Source: Gnetum montanum (taxonomy: Eukaryota > Streptophyta > Gnetopsida > Gnetales > Gnetaceae). Taken from it: a DNA stretch of 62,325 nucleotides. The stretch is taken from contig MNCI01026919.1 of assembly GCA_015680685.1 (NCBI GenBank), positions 58,269-120,593 on the forward strand, in the 5' to 3' direction. Positions 45,946-57,890 of this stretch are shown one piece after another; positions within the stretch are counted from its first letter, which is position 1, and each line of letters opens with the position of its first letter. The notes below the pieces were generated by a model. The model was not told the DNA's origin and did no database searches. It saw only the letters and a list, made by a program, of their open reading frames with translations. The position numbers were made by a program, and so were the translations under genes.

Positions 45946-48033
45946 AGAAGAAGAGACTCATGGAAAACAACCAAATAATTTAGAGGAAGCCACACATGAA
46001 AATTCAAGCTCAAGCATAAGAACGTTTGCTAATTTTGATCATAAGGATAATAGTTTATTTATTTGTAAGAATTGTGGTTGTAAGAAAACTCTTAATTATA
46101 CTCATGATGATCAAAACAAGATTAATACTTGGTCTTGTTAAAAAGGATTTGGTAAGGAAATTGTGTAGGTACCAATAAGTGAGAATNCCTTTTTAACAAG
46201 ACCAAGTATTAATCTTGTTTTGATCATCATGAGTATAATTAAGAGTTTTCTTACAACCACAATTCTTACAAATAAATAAACTATTATCCTTATGATCAAA
46301 ATTAGCANTTCAAAGGTTTTATCATAAAGAGCATGACCACATAGAGACATCACATATACACTCTAATAAAAGAGAATTGATGGATGAGGAGATACTTCAT
46401 GATAGGGAAACTCATCTCAAACTCCATTAATCTTCTCTTCTCCCCTGTAAGTAAGGTAAGTCAAGATAAGCTTCCATGTCTTTGCTTGCTAGTTAATAAG
46501 AATGGTATTTAAAGTCCAAAATTATGTGTATCTTAAAAAATGATGGAATAATTATTTAGAGAATCCCTTAAATTCATTTTTGAGTTTGATATAATTAGTT
46601 CTATGAAAGTATGTATATAGCACTTATTTTGATTTCTTTTGGATCATTATCTTATTGGTTTTTGTCATGTTTTCAATTTTGTTTAATTTGAACTTATTGT
46701 GATGATCTACTTCTAAGCTCATGGCCTTTAAATATTTTTGCTATTTATGAGATAAGACAAGCCTTTGAAAATTCCTATCAATATTACTAATATGACACCT
46801 TAATCTTCACATTTGAGCTTAATGTTGATCTATAGTTGTAGTGCTTTTTGTGATTTACAACATTTGTATATTAATAGCCCAAGATAAGAAACACATGTGA
46901 AGGGGAGCCTATTCCTCATTATCCATCACCATCTTAGAGATCACCAATGTAGGGGAAGTGTTTAGAGACTTCGACGAAGAGACACTAAAACCAAATATTC
47001 CAAAATGAGCAAGATAAGGACATCAAGAGGTATTTTTCTTTTAAGTGGATGTCTGAGTCTTGAGTTTTTGTTTCTAATATCCTTTGGAATGATTATCATT
47101 TCATTTTTGAAAAATGGTTATGTTTGTGGCATTTCCTTGTACAAAAAGCAAAATATGCATGTCTCTCTCATGGCTTCCATATCCTTGAGTTGATGTTTTT
47201 CAAATTTTTGGTTGAATATAAAGATACAAGTTCTAATGAGAAATTTGTTTCAATTAGATAGGCTGCTTGATCTATATTTGGTCTTTAACATCAAATTATG
47301 TGTTTTTGGCCCTTTTTAGATAGTTGAAGATTATTGTTTTGAACTGATAAGAGCAAGTCTTGATGTATCATCATCTCACCTATTTGATATTCAAGCATAC
47401 GCTAAAGTAAGAAGCAACTATATTTTTATGAAAGAATGAAAATAATGATATTATTCCTTACAAAAATATGACAAAGAACATGATCATTCTGATTATGGAA
47501 AAGTATCCATGATTTTGATTGAAACATCCTTTGAGTAGTTTTCCATGATATGTACTTCCTAGCTCAAGAATTTAAAATATGGCATGATTGGTTTTACATT
47601 GTGAATTTGTATTGCTATATTCTCTTAATCATATAAGATATGCCCTAATCTTTTGTTGATGTTTTTTTTAAAAGGATGGAGAATAATTGAACATTAAAAG
47701 AACCATGCACTATAAACTACTTATGACTTATTAATTTAGATACAGGTTACTTGATCTTCAAGGCTTATACTTCACTTCAAGCTTTAAGTTTGAATATCAC
47801 TTGGAAGGCTTAGGTTAGCTCTTGACAAATTTAGGGAAACTTGTCTTGGAACTTTGTGCTGAAAATGTGTGCTCTTTAATTAATCTTCTTGCTTAGCTAA
47901 TGTTTTTTTCAAATCATGACATTATGCATACTCTTTATGCCTCATCCTTTTTGCTGTTATTCAAAAATGGGGATAGTAGTATGGTTATATTTGTCTGATT
48001 AGTAATCCATTTTCTTATGTTTTGAACATCACC
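45946..48033 (+). other. Non-coding remainder of element H
   Basis: No copia pol motif in any frame. Holds the N-bracketed inverted segment (46188-46307). Weak traces KKGFGKEIV..VPISE at about 46140-46180. The rest is AT-rich with only short frames. Confidence 0.55.
46027..46307. repeat. Perfect 120-base inverted repeat bracketed by Ns, probable assembly artefact
   Basis: 46188-46307 is the exact reverse complement of 46027-46146. The second arm begins immediately after N 46187 and ends immediately before N 46308. A perfect repeat delimited exactly by gap characters inside an old, mutated element is best explained by a flipped or duplicated contig placed in a gap. Confidence 0.85.
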
Positions 48034-48047
48034 AGAAAGGGGGAGAT

Positions 48048-49290
48048 TGTGGAACTTTTGGTATGGCAAAACATTAAAAAAATGGAAGCAAAGGTTGTGT
48101 GTATGGTTGTGTAGTTTTTGTGGTTGTAGGACCAACATGAGATCACAAGAAATGCATTGATGGAGACAAAAAGAGAAAGTCATCCACAAGGTCTCATGGT
48201 CTCATCCACAAAAGGAGAGCTCAAAGGAAGAGAATTCAAAGAACATGGACATACAAATTGTTCATCATTGACATGTGCAAAAATGCAAGATTATGAACAA
48301 GGAGCAATAAATTCATCATGCAAAGGAAGGTTGAAGAAAGACATCTCTAAGAAATAGTAGATGTCTTGGTAGAATTTAAGGATGCATAGGCAAAGATGTC
48401 TTTAATAAATAGCAGATGTCTTTCCTCACGCAAATACGTCTTCCACTACACAAAGACATCTTCACATAATGTAGGCTAGTTTCAAAAAGACATCTTTCAT
48501 CATACAAAGATATCTTCCATAATGGAGATTCGAGTAAGATGTATTTCCTAGACAAAGACATCTTCCCAAAATATAAGATAAATATAGAAAGATGTCTCAA
48601 GCACAAAGAAGATATCTTCCATGATTGTTATCTACTGTTAGTAGCTGTTGCATGAGTTCTAAGATGGATTAGAAACATGGTAGCTATAAGAAGACATCAT
48701 ATGCATTGGGAAATGTGCAAACTCTTATACAATCATTGTTTAATCATTTTTCAATCATTGGAATCATTGTTTCTCTTCATTGTATTATCACTTGTCCATT
48801 GTAAAGTGTGTTGTAACTCAAAGTATAAGGATTAGCAAACTAAGTTGCATTCATTCCTTATAATTATAGTTCTTCCTTGTTACCTTGCAGGGTTGATGTG
48901 CTTCCTGCGGGAAGCCATCTTAATTGAGCTTGTTGAGATCCTATGGGATTAAGTGGTTGGTGTTGCAACACAACACTTTTGAGTAGAGCTCAAGATTGTA
49001 AAGGTTATGGAAGCCTAAAATCCACATTCCAAGCCTAATGAGGCCTTGTGGGGTTAAGTGGTTGGTGCAATGTCACAACACTCTAGAGCAAGGCTTGAAG
49101 ATTGTACAGGGTGTGAATCCTTCAAATCACATTTGAGAGCAACAAATTCCAAAGGTATGCTTACAATCTACCCTTTGAGTGTGGACTACCTAAGCTGAGG
49201 AACCATGTTAAATTTGGTGTGTGCACTTTGTTTAAAGAATTTCAATTTGGGGAACTTATTCATCCTCTCCTCTAAGTTCAATGATCCACA
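48048..49290 (+). repeat. 3' LTR of element H
   Basis: 1243 bases from TGTGGAAC to GATCCACA (inverted tips TGTGGA/TCCACA), preceded by a G-rich polypurine tract. Contains the AGACATCTT/AGATGTCTT array at about 48340-48620. Confidence 0.88.
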
Positions 49291-51262
49291 ATACCCACTC
49301 CATCAAGATATTTCTATTTTCAATAGTTAACATCTAGATATCTTGCTTTACCTTGGCAAGCTATGCTTATTGTATCTTAATGTATTTTATTAGTTTTTCC
49401 TTTTGTACCTTAGCTTTCTACAAATACTAGGTTTTCTTTGTTAACGTCTTATTTTTCCTACATGTGTCTAGAAGATTATTATTTATGGTAATTAGGATGA
49501 TATTTGATAATGACATGTCCCATACAACATGCTCCTTAGCATTCTCAAGCTGCTTTTTTTTTTTTTTGAAGCTATTGGAAAACTTCATCGCTTATAAGTT
49601 TTGGTCATATAATGGTAGGATATAATAATCAAGCTTTAAGTTTTACAACCTCTACTATGAACCTTTGATTGAGGTTGGTAACTTTCTTAAGTTGTGCTTG
49701 TGTAATGAGGAACTTGCTCCTTGACTCAAGAAACTATGACTAATTTGCTATTATATCTTTGAGATGTCAAAAATCTCTAGAGTCAATTACCTGACTCCAA
49801 CCAATCATTAAAGTGCTTTCTCAAGTTGTGTTACACTCATTTCCTTACTCTTGGTTCCTACATATTCTTAGATATTTACTAGAATAGAAATATACAAAAT
49901 AAATGCTATATGAGCACTTAGAGCCTCTTTGATCTTATTAGTAACCAACTTGGTAGTTATTTCCTATCCCTTGTATGGTATTACAAGTACTATTACATAT
50001 TCTCTTTCCTCTAGCATGACTAAGAAATTTGTGGCATTCCTAGATAATTTAGGGAATTATTCCCTAGGAATGGATACCATTATCTTTTGTGCACTAGGAT
50101 TAGTCTGAATAGAAACTTGATTCCTTTATGTAGAAAATAGGTTCCTTAGGTTTTTCACTAGCTAGCTAATAGTCCTTACAACTTCAATGAGATGACAATT
50201 ATTCATCATCACCACTCCTAGAGGCATGTTACTACAATTTTTCCCTAATTTTCCTTAGGCATTCACTAGCTACTACCATTTCAAGTGTTGTCTCTAGTAT
50301 TGTTGGTGGTGGTGGAGGTGGTGCTTCTTCTTGTATTTTGACAAGGATATTATCCTTCATCATATGCTAACTAGATAGGTAGGCCCCCTATGAATCATAT
50401 AATTTGAATAGCATGTTATCCCATTCTTTTGTAAAGTTTTCTTAAGAGACAAGGAAAAGGAAGTGTCTTCCTATCTCTCTCATTTTGTTTAAATATTTTT
50501 TCTATCTCTAGGAAAATGATTTTGAAAAGGTTGATAAGAAACATCCCTCTTTGAGTTGTATATGCCCTTGCAAAGAAATAAGTTATCTTACTTGGTAGTA
50601 TTGTTGAATTAAGATGGTAGGCTACAATTTTGAAGTACACCCACTCTATCTTTTTATGAACATCATACTCCTTACTATCCACTCCAAAGCAATGCTGAGT
50701 CCACTTCTTCTTTACTTTCACATCTACCTATGCTAAAATCTAAGTTAGTTTTTCCCTAGTATTGGGCAATCTAAGGGCCTCCACTATAACCTTCACCAAG
50801 AAGGAGATGGTTATATTTTTGATCTTCACCATTGCATCTCCATTGAAAATATTTTAGAAGAGATAGGTTTCTCCTAGATACCATTTACCATTGGTAGAAA
50901 TGATGGGCCATAATGGTGATATCTACAAACACTCATGGACATCCTCTAGTGCAAAATCTAAAAAGGATCCAAATTTTGGTTCTTAAAGAAATATACTTTG
51001 TATTTTCTTGCTTTGGGCCTTCTCCATGTAGGCCTCTATTAAGGTCACTTCCAAGTTTGGCATTGGACTTAGTACCTCATTCTACTTTGACTACCTTGTT
51101 TCTATAGTGGAAATCTAGTGAACAAATTCCACCTCAGGCTCTTCTCTTAGAGAGCCCATGGCATGAGTTGCCTTAGGAAGTTGCTCTTCTTATTCTTGTT
51201 ATTATTATTACTATTATCCCCTTCCTGTCCTTAGCTACTTCTCTTTGGGTTGTGATTAATTT
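49291..51262 (-). pseudogene. Third ORF, N-terminal and central part (element D)
   Basis: The best preserved piece is an open 101-residue stretch at 50721-50416: KKKWTQHCFGVDSKEYDV, FKIVAYHLNST, ITYFFARAYTTQRGMFLINL, IFLEIEKIFKQNERDRKTLP, FPCLLRKLYKRMG. The same domain in A reads WTQWCYGDDHKEF, FKIAAYHLNSM and LEIEKHFKENE, so it is conserved between two separate elements. Around it are Pro/Gln-rich and low-complexity remnants. Lies in the env-like position of Athila-type elements. Function unknown. Confidence 0.6.
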
Positions 51263-51269
51263 TTAGCTT

Positions 51270-53150
51270 TAATTCTTAATTTTATATACCTTTCAATCAT
51301 CCCCAGTTAGTTTTAATTTCAAAAAATTAAGCATTAAATCTCTTACGTTATTGTAGAAGCTAAAATATGGAGGTCCAAAGGTAGTTAATTGTGTTAATAC
51401 CCTTCATTTTTACTATTATTTTAATGCCTTAGTTAAATTAACTATGTATGTGGTGTTAGAAATTTTGTTAGAAAATTACTTGTTGATTTCCCCACAATGT
51501 AGAGCTTATCTCTAGCATCTCATAGGTTGAAAAATGAATGAAATCAAATGATCTAGCAAGACGTTATGGCTCTTCAAAGCTTCTAAGCTATGAAAATGGT
51601 AAAAAATCCTCGTGTGTTGGAAGAAAATGTGAAAATTTTGGTTAAGTATTGCATGTATAGATACTATTTTTATACTACATCAATGAGGATGCATTGACAT
51701 ATTGACCGTGTTGATGTAGCCATTTAACAATATTTTCTAGTTAAGAAACTAAGTAGTTTTTAAAAGTTCTAAAGCAAACTAAGGATCAAATAGAAGCCAA
51801 AAGGGAGTTCTAAGATATAGACAACACACATGAGGCCCTAGGTAAGATTTTTAACACAAAGAAGCTCCCACTTAGGTTTAGGAATATTATATTTTCAAAT
51901 AAAAAATTATTTTGAAAAATAAGCAAAGTTGGATGATTCATGTCATTAGGATAATAGTAAGACGAATATGAGCAGGTGGTGACAAATTATAAACTAGATG
52001 TTTAAGATTTATACAAGTGAATCCTTTCCAAAGTAGGCTCATGTCTTAAAAGCCCTTACATAACCATGTTACAAGATGTCCTTAGACACTTTGAAAATTT
52101 AATATTGATCTAGTTCAGAAACCATACCCACACAACCATAGCTTTTATGACCTTGCACTATACTAAACAAAAGTCATCATGTGGACCACAGTACTTAGCA
52201 GTGAGGTGAATAATGAAAATTAGAAAGGATTATAATAATAGGTGCATGAGATACCTTACCATATTAACAATAGATTATTGGAGATTAAATGATTAAAGTG
52301 ATATGTATACTATTCCATCTATGTTCCAAAACAAGCTCATACTAATCCCAATGTCCTCACATTGTCTTATCCTCTAAACTTATAATCATGAGATCATTAC
52401 AACCATAGGAGAATACCATTACTCAATAATAAAAGAATAATAAAGTAGTTAGAATTTATAATTTAGTAGAAGAAATTTAAGCCTTAGTTAGAGGAATATC
52501 TTCAAGCATAGGTAACATGTCATTCTTGCCCCATAACCAGTGCTTATTTTTCAAGAGATCTTTAGATATCTATGTTTTGTTCTTTTTTTTTCTTTATTGG
52601 AGGGAATTCAAACTTTATAGAGTATATACTTTTATTTAAGATTATAATATGAATAATGATACATCCACATGATTTCATGATACTCATTGAAGAAGCTAAA
52701 AGGCTCAACAAATAACCTTGAGATCACACCCTTTTCCATTTCCACTTGATCCTTCTTTTATCATGTAATCAAATCACAAATTCTTTTTAGTTTTGTATGA
52801 AAGAATCATAGTATCTTCATGATGTAAATCTCTTATTGATGGAAATGAAATGGATGGATGTTAAAGACTCACTACCTTGTACCATCATGTGTCTAAAAAT
52901 CATTAGTATATAACATAATTCCAATAACAAGGTTGGCTTGTACATAAAAATAATAATCTTGATGAACGACATTTGGTAATAATTAATAATAATAATAATA
53001 GTAAAGAAAAGACCTAAAAACTTAAACTTGAAAAATATTTATGACTAAAATACAGAAAAATAATGAAAAATATATAGAAGAAAGCTCAAAATTTCAAAAA
53101 AAATTAAAATGTATGAAGAATGAAAAAAGCAACTAAACATGTTGGAGAAT
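51270..53150 (-). other. Conserved non-coding block (element D)
   Basis: Most diverged of the six copies. The shared box reads AATCCTTTCCAAAGTAGGCT at about 52020-52039 (plus strand), and GCCTTAGTTAGAGGAATAT at about 52472. An AAT/TAA microsatellite run lies at about 52978-53000. Confidence 0.5.
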
Positions 53151-53159
53151 AAGAAAGTG

Positions 53160-54400
53160 AAAATTTCTTTCTCATAGAGGATCAAGTTAGATGGTTTTCT
53201 TTCCCATGACTAAGTTAGAAGAAGATCATGAAAATAGAGTGTTCTTACCCATACATTAAGGTGTTATGGTTGATCCTAATTACTTAAAACTCTTTGAAGG
53301 GATTTAGTTATTGGATGTTGACTAGCATGTGTTTTTGTGAACTTGTTGGATGGTAAATTATCATGGCCCTAGAAGGAAAAGAAGAATGCAAAATGTAAGG
53401 TCCTTCTTACAATGTTTATAATTTAGTTCACTGAGACACATGCATGAGGTTTCAATAAAGAACCTTGTCCCCTTGTTGAAATTCAACTCTTCTTATTTTG
53501 ACATCATGTCATTGCTTATTATATGCCTTATGTACTTCATTCATCATGAGGGCTACCCTTTGATTCTCATCAAGCATCATCAATCTTTCCTTTTATGTTA
53601 AATTAATGTCTAAGTTAAGATCATATGTAGTTGTAAGTGTATAGAGTTCAGTTTGAATTGGAAGTTTAGGTAACTTTTCATACGCTAACATATAGGAAGA
53701 ATAGTCTATAGGAAGTTTTTAGGTTAAGTAGTATGCCCATAGGGCAGCATTAAGTTTTGTGCTCCAATCTTTCCTATATCTACTAATGGTTCTTATTAGA
53801 ATTCTATTAATCTTCCTATTGGTAACTTTAGCTTAAATGTTGGCTTGGGGATGATAGGGTGTTATAAGTTTATGCTCTACCCCTAAGTGTTACATTAAAT
53901 TTTAAAAGTTAGTACCTATGAAATGAATTTCATTATCAAAAATTGGTGCCCTAGGCATACCAAACTTGTTTATCACTAGTTGCTAAAAGAATTAAGCTAT
54001 AGTAGAGGAAGTATAGTTAGTGACGACTATAGCTTTGGCCCATTTGATATAGTAGTCAATAGCAATAATTATGTAAGACTTTCTAGGTCCCATGAAGTTA
54101 ATTTTCCAAAGATCAAAGGGCTATAATGGCTAAATCTACTACTATAGTTCCTCCATCCTAGTTGTCATCTTTCAATCTCATTAACATCACTCACAGGAAT
54201 GGGCAAAATGATGGACATCCTTAAAGGTTGTAAGTCAAGAGTGTCATGCCATTAAGATTTTAATGATTGTTCCTATTCTAGCATAGTGGCCCTCACAAGG
54301 ATCTTCATGAGCATCCTAGAAAACTTAAAATTGATCTTTATTAGGTACACCCCATCATACAAGGCCATCTATATATATTTTATAGAGATTATCCTCTATT
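53160..54400 (-). pseudogene. Ty3/gypsy integrase (element D), decayed
   Basis: Minus-strand reading: finger region HEDPCEGHYARIG and HHFAHSCE (54330-54190), then GPRKSYIIIAIDYYIKWAKA, INKFGMPRAPIFDNEIHFIG, LGVEHKLITPYHPQAN, AKVTNRKINRILIRTISRYR, LNAALWAYYLT, and the tail RRVEFQQGDKVLY with EGPYI. The first catalytic Asp reads Asn (INFMGP), the second is kept (FDNE), and the Glu is Lys (QAKVTNR). Stops include CAG/CAA to TAG/TAA. Upstream of the finger the frame is lost where element E begins. Confidence 0.8.
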
Positions 54401-54578
54401 TCTATGTAATGCTTGATCAAGTGAAGGAACTATTACTTTCTCTTATGATCTCATTCATTAGAAGTCTCCTATGTGAGTAGATAGAAGAGGAATTCATCAT
54501 ACTAGTTTATGGTAGTTGGTATTAAAGCCTTAGATGTCTTAACAAAAAGCATTTTACTAGGGAATTGATCAGACAAAG

Positions 54579-55418
54579 TGATGAGTAGCAAGTATACCCT
54601 ACACCCAACCATACAAATCACTAGCATAAACTAAGCGATCCAGTCAAAGTCCACAAACTTTAGCTCTTTAAGTGCACTAGGTCTAGGTAGTGAATAGTAA
54701 GGACATGATCATTATCTTCTCAGTTTCACTTGTGAAGTGTAATTGTATGATTAAGTGTAACTGAGGCATATGATTTTTATCATTTTATGTTTTATTTTTT
54801 ACGTCTCCTAAGTGCTAGAAAATAAAATAATTAAATGTTTAACTAATCTAGTAACTAACTAATGTCTTAATTAATCATAACATAAGCATATGTTCCCATT
54901 TACCATACACATCTTGAACAACATTGCAAAGTTACTAGGTTACCAAGTGTTAAGCATTACTAGATTACCAAATGTTAATGTATGCTTGAAATGGTCGTAC
55001 TTATGTGCTTTAATTAATGAATATTTAATTAATCAATTAGATGCATTAAAGTAAATTACTTAAATAATAAATGCATTAATTAAACATTAAGCTATTTCCA
55101 ATTGCTAGAAGGTGTGTAAAGAAAGGTTGTCCTTATTGTTGGTCACACTAAGGTGCTCAAGTACATTAGTGTTTGAATAAAGATCTATACACATCTCACT
55201 CCTACTATGGGTACTTAGAAAATATTCTAACTGTCAAACAAAAAAATGCAAGAGCTTTTCTAAGACACTAATTATGAGATGTCATAAATGTAGTTGGTGA
55301 GCATGTATTTATAGCCAATGACCAACACTGCGTCAACGTGATCATGTCAACGGGGTCATGTCAACAGGATTGTGTTGATGGCAACCTGTTGATGCAACCT
55401 AAAGAAGATGCTTCATCA
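54579..55418 (-). repeat. 3' LTR of element E
   Basis: 840 bases from TGATGAG to TTCATCA. TATTTATA at 55306-55313. U3 at 55320-55400 repeats GTCAACGGGGTCAT-like words, analogous to the A LTR array but with different units. Confidence 0.85.
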
Positions 55419-55922
55419 CACCCCCATGACTTAATGAAAACTTATCTTCAAGTAAACAATAAGAGGAACAAGTTCTTTACAAAATTTTGAGAAGGTATGG
55501 GATTATTAACTAACAACAAATACAAAAATTGACATAAACAAAAACAAAGTGCTCAAGTGTATGGATTTACAATTATTACAAGAAATTGGTGGTCATGACA
55601 ACAAAATTAAACACCATGACAAAAATTAACATCATAACTCCTCTAATAGGTTGAAGATAAGGAAGAAAATTAGATGACTCCAAGTAGTGGAGCTTCCTGA
55701 GGTGCTGAAGGACCTTCTCCTGCTTCCAATGAATGTAGTTGTTGAGGCAATGGTTGTGGCTATCTTGTTGTAGCTACAACTTCTAGTGGAAGATAGAAAG
55801 CATCTAATAATGTTTTCATCTTCTCCTCCTTACTCTTGGGATCATACACAGTCCATGTAGCATTGGCAATATTGAAGAGTCTAAAGGGCCCTAGATCTAC
55901 GATCTAAGCTTACAAGAAATAA
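54579..55922 (-). mobile_element. Element E: 3' end of a Ty3/gypsy element with third-ORF remnant
   Basis: 3' LTR 54579-55418, polypurine tract CATTAAGTCATGGGGGTG (minus strand, 55436-55419), then about 250 bases matching the end of the third ORF of A (plus-strand phrase TCTTCTCCTCCTTACTC at 55821 versus TTCTCCTCCTTACTC in A at about 19006). It is cut at 55922 by copia element I. Inserted into D integrase/RNase H sequence; 5 bases before it are CAAAG. Confidence 0.75.
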
Positions 55923-56241
55923 TGAACTTTGTTAGAACAAGCACACTCTTGTTAAACTTTCTTAAATTCTATTATGTATCTCTTCTATTATGAATGAATA
56001 TGTGTTGCTACAATTATATAGGCCTTGATCTTCCAAGAATAAATTTGGAGAGATAAGCATGAATCTCAGAAATCATGGGGATGATCCTTATCATCTTATT
56101 TAAGGATCTTCTTAATATGGAATGACCTAAACATGGGATTGGATAAGAATTACATGAATAAGATCTCATCTTATTTAAAATAGATTAATGGATGAGATCT
56201 ATCTAATTCTATTGTGGAACATCTAGTCATCATATTCCACA
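55923..56241 (-). repeat. 3' LTR of copia element I
   Basis: About 319 bases. On the element strand it begins TGTGGAATATGATGACTAGA directly after the polypurine tract. The other end is placed at TG (55923) from the break in the surrounding gypsy sequence. Confidence 0.6.
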
Positions 56242-56259
56242 AACCCCCCTCCCCATGAT

Positions 56260-57786
56260 GATAAGAGGTTCCACTCCTAGGAAGTCTTAGAAAGATTCAA
56301 GCTTTTCATGGCTCAGGATCTTAGTAAAGTTGTTTGTCATTCGTGCTTCAGTTGCACAATGTTCCATGTTGGATATGTTATCTTGGATCAAGCTTTTGAG
56401 ATGGTGATGCTTTATCTATGTGTCTGGAATGCCATGATGAACAGGATTGTGAGCCATCATAATAGCACTTGTGCTATCATAGTATAAGCAAATGGGAGGT
56501 TCAAGTGTATATCCCATTTCATTGAAAATGGAGTGGATCCATATGGCCTAAGTATTAGCATTTGATACAACAATGTATTCTACTTCTGTTGTTAAGAGGA
56601 TAACTATAAACTACTTCTTTAATCCCCATGAGATAAGTGATGGACTGAAGAAGAAACAAAAACCATAAGTTAATTTTCAATCTTCGAGGTTGCCTCAGCA
56701 ATCTGCATTAGTGTATTCCCATATCTTGAAATTTGTATATCGATGAAATGTGATCCCAAAATCTGTTGTGGTTCTCAGGTATCGTAATACCCATTTTTTA
56801 GCTTTCCAATGTGACTCATGCAGATCTTGCATGAACCGAGAAAGGTAGTTTACAACATATTGGATATCTAGACAAGTATTGGAGAGATATATTAAACTAC
56901 CAACCAGGGATATGTATAGTGAAGGGTTGACAGATGGAGATTTTTCATCCTCGGTAAGTTTTGTACCAAAAACAAGTGATGTATATGAAGGATTACAATT
57001 AATCATGCCAAATTTCTTAATTAAGGATCGGGCAAATTTCATTTGGCATATGGAAATTGATTTTGTTCTTTGGATAACTTGAAAATCCAAAAAGCATTAA
57101 ATCTTTCCCAAATTAGACATTTCGAATTTCTTTTTTATGGCATTAAGAAAATTATTTCCTAATGCAATTGTAGATGAAAAATAGATTAAATCATCTACAT
57201 ATAAACAAACAAAAATAAAATCATCTCCAGATACCTTTTTGTATATTGTTGTTTGGGATTGAAGATTGGAGAAGCCTTCTTACATGAAAAATGCATGAAT
57301 ACATGTGTACCATGCACATGGAGCTTTCTTGAGCCTGTATAATGCTTTATGAAGCTTGTAAACATGATTTTGTTTTTCTTCATCAATGAAGCCTAGTGGT
57401 TGTTCCATGTAAAATTCTTCATTAAGAACTCCATTGGGAAATGCAGAAGCCACATCTAGTTGATAAACCACATAGCCAACTTGTGCAACAATGGCAAGAA
57501 AGATTCTCATGAATTCCATCCATGAAACAAGAGCAAAGTTATCATCAAAGTCTCTACCTTGCTGTTGGAGATAGCCTTTGGCAACTAGGTGGGCTTTGAA
57601 TTTTTCTATTTCACCATATTGATTTCTCTTATGTTTAAATATCCATTTTAAACCGATAAAAACCTTACCAAAAAAACAAGGAACTAGGCTCCAAGTGTTG
57701 TTTTTATTAATTTGATGTAGCTCTTTCTCCATGACATCAATCCAACTGTTATCTAGCATAGCTTCAATGATCATGGATGGTTTCAT
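56260..57786 (-). pseudogene. Ty1/copia RT-RNase H (element I), few breaks
   Basis: Reads KPSMIIEAMLDNSWIDVMEK, LVPCFFGKVFIGLKWIFKHK, AHLVAKGYLQQQGRDFDDNF, VYQLDVASAFPNGVLNEEFY, MEQPLGFIDEE, LHKALYRLKKAPCAWY, then after a stop/frameshift near 57290 FVCLYVDDLIYF (catalytic YVDD), and CQMKFARSLIKKFGM. RNase H: YLSNTCLDIQYVVNYLSRFM, HWKAKKWVLRYLRTT, YTNADC, then in decayed form STSAIMMAHNPVHH and IKHHHLKSLIQ. This is the standard copia order. Stops near 56693 and a few others. Better preserved than the gypsy genes. Confidence 0.88.
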
Positions 57787-57890
57787 TAAACCATCATCGC
57801 TCCCCCATCAGCGTAAGTAGCACAAAAAATTCATCGTCCATCATAGTGAAGAGAGCATCCTCAATAGAATCCACATCCTAAGTTATGCAT

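Larger units (their letters stand above)
43397..49290 (+). mobile_element. Element H: gag-only Ty1/copia element
   Basis: 5' LTR 43397-44608, primer-binding site at 44611, gag (44660-45945), a non-coding remainder, polypurine tract AGAAAGGGGGAGAT (48034-48047) and 3' LTR 48048-49290. Flanks ATAAC (43392-43396) and ATACC (49291-49295) are a 4/5 target duplication, and removing H restores the D third ORF. No protease, integrase or RT of the copia order was found in the 2.1 kb between gag and 3' LTR, so H is non-autonomous. It also contains two N gaps. Confidence 0.85.
34418..54578 (-). mobile_element. Element D: Ty3/gypsy element with integrase and third ORF, split by B and H
   Basis: Minus-strand order: integrase (about 54400-53160), conserved non-coding block (53150-51270), third ORF (51262-49291 continuing 43396-42560), polypurine region (ACCCCCAT at about 42352), and 3' LTR (42350-42184 continuing 35097-34418). 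Element B lies inside the LTR and copia element H inside the third ORF; removing both restores continuity. The 5' portion (LTR, gag, RT) is not in the window; the sequence is cut at 54578 by element E. Confidence 0.8.
55923..57890 (-). mobile_element. Element I: 5'-truncated Ty1/copia element
   Basis: A short LTR (55923-56241; TGAACTTTG to TTCCACA) is preceded on the element strand by the polypurine tract GGGGAGGGGGGTTTG. RT and RNase H follow up to 57786. Similarity fades at about 57890, with gag, protease and integrase missing. The lower LTR edge is set by where the E third ORF stops and is uncertain by a few bases. Confidence 0.75.

Noticed and set aside
46027-46307. Long perfect hairpin as a miRNA precursor or foldback element
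   Set aside because: The second arm coincides exactly with the interval between two N characters, pointing to assembly error.
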